A stretch of DNA of 34,631 nt from CAZXDS01 sp964639525 (GTDB taxonomy: Bacteria > Bacteroidota > Ignavibacteria > Ignavibacteriales > Melioribacteraceae). Numbering within the stretch: position 1 is the stretch's first letter; each line of letters opens with the position of its first letter. The stretch spans positions 1 to 34,631 of the forward strand of contig CAZXDS010000011.1 of NCBI GenBank assembly GCA_964639525.1, read 5' to 3'. Made by a program: the position numbers and the translations under genes. Below, piece by piece: positions 31,572-34,631 of this stretch. The notes under the pieces were generated by a model, which was given only the letters and a program-made list of their open reading frames with translations, was not told where the DNA came from and did no database searches.

Positions 31572-33446
31572 ATGGGTATTAGTCAACGAAATAGAAAAAG
31601 AATTTTGATATTTTCTCTTATCCCTATTCTTTCCGCAATACAAGTTCTAACTGAAGATTTGGTTTTACGAGCAATTGCCGGCGGAATTTTGGTGATTTAT
31701 GTTGGCTTTATTGTGTTTTTAAGAGATTCTGTGAGAAATGAAGAGTTTGATGTTGATAATATAAATGATACTCCGGTCCCATCCTCCGACGAACCTGAAA
31801 AAAATGCCCACGAAACCGATTTCGGTGAAGATTTTAAAATCGTTTCCAACACAAAAAAAATTGAAATACAAAGAGCCGATAGTTTTTCTCCAACCGTTGG
31901 CGGGATGAAAAAAATATTTTTTAAACCGCCGGATTTAAAAGAAAATTTTGAAAAAATTGCAGGTGAAGAATTGCCGGCAAACCTAACAAATAATGAACAA
32001 TTTATTTTTGTCCTTGAAAAAATTTTAACCGTTATCAAAGATGCATTTCTTGCTCACTCGGCTGTATTTTTTTGGTACAAACAAAAAACAAAAAAAATTA
32101 CACTCGAAAAATTTGTATCACAATCAAAAGAAATTACAGAACAGAAATTTGATCTTGATAATGATATTTTAAGCACAATCATTATTAATGAGGAACCGGA
32201 ACTTTTGACTGATATTACTCCAATGGCAGAAACGGATGTACTAAGGTATTATAATAGTCCGCAGAATATAAAAAGTTTTGTGGGTGTTCCATTATTTTAC
32301 AATAAGCATCTCATTGGAGTTTTGGGACTGGACTCCAAGTCAAATGATACTTTTGGTATTGAGACAATTTATTCTCTCGGTAAATTTGTTCGGGTAATTG
32401 CTATCCTAATCAATTTGTATGAAGAAAAACATATTGAATCATTATCTAAAAAAAGGCTCAATGTTTTACTTAATATTTTGAATAAGGAACGCAAGTTCTT
32501 ATCACCCGAAGAGTTGGTGGAGGCAATTGAAGTAACGGTAAAAGAGCTTATTGATTGGGATGTGTTTTGTTTTGTGCAGTATTTTCCCGAAGAGAATAAA
32601 TTTAAAACTTCTAAAATTATAAATAAACGTTCTCTTAAATACATTGGTGAAAATCTTGAAGTGGATATTAAGGAAACACTAGTAGGAAAAGCTATTCAAA
32701 GCTTGATGTCTGTTAAAGTAGGGAATACTTCCGAACATGGTTTCTTACGTTATTCAGCTTCGGAAGATATTGGCTTCGACGGTTCGTTTCTTGCCATACC
32801 ATTAAGCTATGATAATCAAGTATTTGGTGTTTTATGTTTTGAAAGTTTGAAAAATAACTTCTATTCAAATGCAGACATAAAATTTTTGCAGGATGCTACT
32901 AAAATATTCGGATTTATTTTGTATTCGTTTACTAGTAGTTCGGTGATGCGTTCTTTACTTTCCGTAGATATTGAGACAAAGGCGTTAAATTATGTTACTT
33001 TCATGAATCAAGTTCAAACTGAGTTGGTGAAAGCAAAAGAAGTAGAGGTATCCGGTGTGCTGGCATTAATTCGTATTGATGATTTTTTGGAAGAAGATAC
33101 TTTGTTCGAAAGCAATCCGTTTGATAAAGTGTTAAAAACTGTTCATAAAATGATTGTTGAAGAAAGTACTCCATTAAGTATTATCGGTAGGTTGGATAAA
33201 AGGGTATTCGGAGTTTTCTTTTTTAATCAATCTTCAAAAAATATATTTCTTTGGGCTGAAAAACTACGCATTAAAATAGCTCGCAAACCCATTGCAGTTG
33301 TGTCAAAACAAACAACATTTACTGTTTCCATGGGGGTTGCAGCTGCATCCGGCAAATCAGATTCAAAAGAATTACTTTACAACGCAGAACTTGCTTTGAA
33401 AAAGGCTATGGAGAAAGGTGGAAACACGGTTAAAAGTATAAATTAA
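31572..33446 (+). CDS. Membrane protein with two GAF domains and a degenerate GGDEF domain
   Basis: 624 residues. Two hydrophobic segments (about 10-27 and 31-50) form a membrane hairpin, followed by an acidic, probably disordered linker (about 55-130). Two GAF-like domains follow: about 140-280 (SFVGVPLFYNKHLIGVLGLDS near 235-255) and about 300-460 (AIPLSYDNQVFGVLCFES near 408-425). The C-terminal 150 residues fold-match GGDEF proteins (TVSMGVA at 584-590, then AELALKKAMEKGGN), but the signature position reads RLDKRVF (540-546), without GGDEF. It is therefore probably a sensor or scaffold that makes no c-di-GMP. Its ligand and partners are unknown. It follows engB by 84 nt. Confidence 0.8.
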   Translation: MGISQRNRKRILIFSLIPILSAIQVLTEDLVLRAIAGGILVIYVGFIVFLRDSVRNEEFDVDNINDTPVPSSDEPEKNAHETDFGEDFKIVSNTKKIEIQRADSFSPTVGGMKKIFFKPPDLKENFEKIAGEELPANLTNNEQFIFVLEKILTVIKDAFLAHSAVFFWYKQKTKKITLEKFVSQSKEITEQKFDLDNDILSTIIINEEPELLTDITPMAETDVLRYYNSPQNIKSFVGVPLFYNKHLIGVLGLDSKSNDTFGIETIYSLGKFVRVIAILINLYEEKHIESLSKKRLNVLLNILNKERKFLSPEELVEAIEVTVKELIDWDVFCFVQYFPEENKFKTSKIINKRSLKYIGENLEVDIKETLVGKAIQSLMSVKVGNTSEHGFLRYSASEDIGFDGSFLAIPLSYDNQVFGVLCFESLKNNFYSNADIKFLQDATKIFGFILYSFTSSSVMRSLLSVDIETKALNYVTFMNQVQTELVKAKEVEVSGVLALIRIDDFLEEDTLFESNPFDKVLKTVHKMIVEESTPLSIIGRLDKRVFGVFFFNQSSKNIFLWAEKLRIKIARKPIAVVSKQTTFTVSMGVAAASGKSDSKELLYNAELALKKAMEKGGNTVKSIN

Positions 33447-33525
33447 ATAAACACTAATTGTGCGGAAAATGTTGCATCAATATTTTCGGCATAACAAATT
33501 AAATTTTCAAAAAAAGAAATAATAA

Positions 33526-34631
33526 ATGAATAATTTTTATGTAATTGTAATAGATGGCTGCGGTGTGGGTGAATTACCGGATGCTGCGGAATATGGAGAT
33601 GCCGGAAGTAATACATTCGGTAATATTGGTAAGGTTATGAATGGAATTACACTTCCAAATTTCCAAAAATTAGGCTTGGGAAATATTATTCCCATCCAAG
33701 GTGTTGCCAATGTTGAACATCCTCTCGCTTCTTTTGGTAAGTTAGCAGAAGTTTCAAAAGGCAAGGATTCAACTTCCGGGCATTGGGAGATTGGTGGTTT
33801 GCAAGTTGATTTTGATTTCCCTTATTATCCAAATGGATTTCCCATAGAAATAACTGATAAATTTATTGAACTTACAGGAACTAATGGAATCTTGGGCAAT
33901 AAAGCTGCATCAGGAACTGAAATTATAAAAGAACTTGGAGACGAACACGTCAAAACCGGATTCCCAATTATATACACTTCTGCCGATTCTGTTTTTCAAA
34001 TTGCTGCCCACGAAAATATTATTCCCCTAGAAAAGTTGTATGAAATTTGTGAAATCACACGAAAAGAAATCATGGTTGGAAAAAATTCTTGCGGAAGAAT
34101 TATTGCCCGCCCGTTTATTGGGACTAGCGGAAACTATACACGCACAACTAACCGCCGTGATTTTTCAATTGATCCGACCGGCGACACAATACTTGATGTG
34201 CTTTCACAAAATAATATTCAGACTGTTGCTATTGGAAAAGTAAACGACTTATTTAACTATCGCGGAATTAAAGTAAAGGAAAAAACAAAGTCAAATATTG
34301 AAGGAATTAATAAAATAATTGAATATTCATCAAAAGTTAATAACAGTTTTATTTTTGCTAATCTCGTTGATTTTGATGTTTATTACGGACATCGTTTGGA
34401 TACTGAGGGTTTTTATAAAGCATTGCAGGATTTCGATAATTATCTTCCTGAAATTCTCAATAAGTTAGATAATAGGGATGCTCTTGTTATCACTGCCGAT
34501 CACGGAAATGATCCGACCGGGACAAGCACTGACCACACACGTGAATATATCCCGTTATTGTTTTTCAGGAAAAACATAACTGGTAAAAATTTAGGTACGC
34601 GAGAAACTTTTTCTGGTATTGTACAAACTGT
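33526..34631 (+). CDS. deoB: Phosphopentomutase, 3' end beyond the window
   Basis: The frame is open from ATG 33526 to the window end: 368 codons with no stop, about 10-30 residues short of the usual length. Phosphopentomutase converts (deoxy)ribose 1-phosphate and 5-phosphate in nucleoside catabolism. Metal ligands of the alkaline-phosphatase superfamily fold are present: D10, D284, H289, D325, H326 and H337. TADHGNDP and TDHTREYIPLL are diagnostic. The active-site loop reads KDSTSGHWE (80-88), so the residue matching the Thr nucleophile of the B. cereus enzyme appears to be Ser82. It begins 79 nt after the GAF/GGDEF-like gene, with no clear promoter. Confidence 0.95.
   Translation, partial: MNNFYVIVIDGCGVGELPDAAEYGDAGSNTFGNIGKVMNGITLPNFQKLGLGNIIPIQGVANVEHPLASFGKLAEVSKGKDSTSGHWEIGGLQVDFDFPYYPNGFPIEITDKFIELTGTNGILGNKAASGTEIIKELGDEHVKTGFPIIYTSADSVFQIAAHENIIPLEKLYEICEITRKEIMVGKNSCGRIIARPFIGTSGNYTRTTNRRDFSIDPTGDTILDVLSQNNIQTVAIGKVNDLFNYRGIKVKEKTKSNIEGINKIIEYSSKVNNSFIFANLVDFDVYYGHRLDTEGFYKALQDFDNYLPEILNKLDNRDALVITADHGNDPTGTSTDHTREYIPLLFFRKNITGKNLGTRETFSGIVQT

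Noticed and set aside
33447..33525. Promoter for deoB
   Set aside because: TTGTGC followed after 17 bp by TATTTT is too weak to support.
34040..34243. 67-codon plus-strand open frame near the window end
   Set aside because: It lies in another frame within the clear deoB gene.

Overview
The window is one long plus-strand block of core genetic-information genes from an AT-rich bacterial chromosome. It holds the secE-nusG-rplKAJL-rpoBC cluster, the str operon (rpsL, rpsG, fusA, tuf) and the complete S10-spc-alpha ribosomal protein super-operon. After these come a ribosome-assembly GTPase, a GAF/degenerate-GGDEF membrane protein and the start of a phosphopentomutase gene. No credible minus-strand gene, mobile element or CRISPR array was seen.

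Organism (inference): most likely the Bacteroidota/Chlorobi side of the tree, with an Ignavibacteria-like, low-GC member as the best guess. The RpoC trigger-loop region carries a short insert after MRGLMMKP (about residues 736-744), as in that group. tRNA-Thr and tRNA-Trp lie upstream of secE-nusG, and secY is followed directly by map and infA without adk. Unlike typical Bacteroidetes, many genes have strong Shine-Dalgarno (SD) sequences (AGGAGG, GGAGG), and the clearest promoter is a classical TTGACA-17-TATATT rather than the Bacteroidetes TTTG/TAnnTTTG type. This argues for the Ignavibacteria/Chlorobi side, but no phylogeny was run.

Layout: 1-411 holds a 5'-truncated tRNA-Thr(GGT), rpmG and tRNA-Trp(CCA). 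436-3354 holds secE, nusG, rplK, rplA, rplJ and rplL. An 11-bp hairpin (3388-3421) separates rplL from rpoB and rpoC (3475-11558). A strong promoter (11591-11619) starts rpsL-rpsG-fusA-tuf (11677-15922). A perfect 15-bp hairpin with a U-tract (15932-15963) stands between tuf and rpsJ. From rpsJ to rplQ (15985-30842) the genes run with gaps of 0-30 bp, interrupted only by a tRNA-Gln(TTG) gene between rplR and rpsE. A strong intrinsic terminator (30863-30900) ends the series. Then come engB/ysxC (30903), the GAF-GAF-GGDEF-like gene (31572) and deoB (33526, running off the window). No gene-free stretch exceeds 300 bases; the longest gaps are about 120 bp.

Together the genes supply RNA polymerase (alpha, beta, beta'), NusG, most large- and many small-subunit ribosomal proteins, EF-G, EF-Tu, IF-1, SecY/SecE and Met-aminopeptidase, so transcription, translation, secretion and N-terminal processing are co-organised. 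I found no undescribed defence or mobile system. The items most worth a second look are the tRNA genes packed 2 and 4 nt behind ribosomal-protein stop codons, the three hairpins at operon borders, a gene start set directly against a terminator, frequent TTG starts paired with strong SDs, and the unusual downstream GAF/GGDEF and DeoB proteins.
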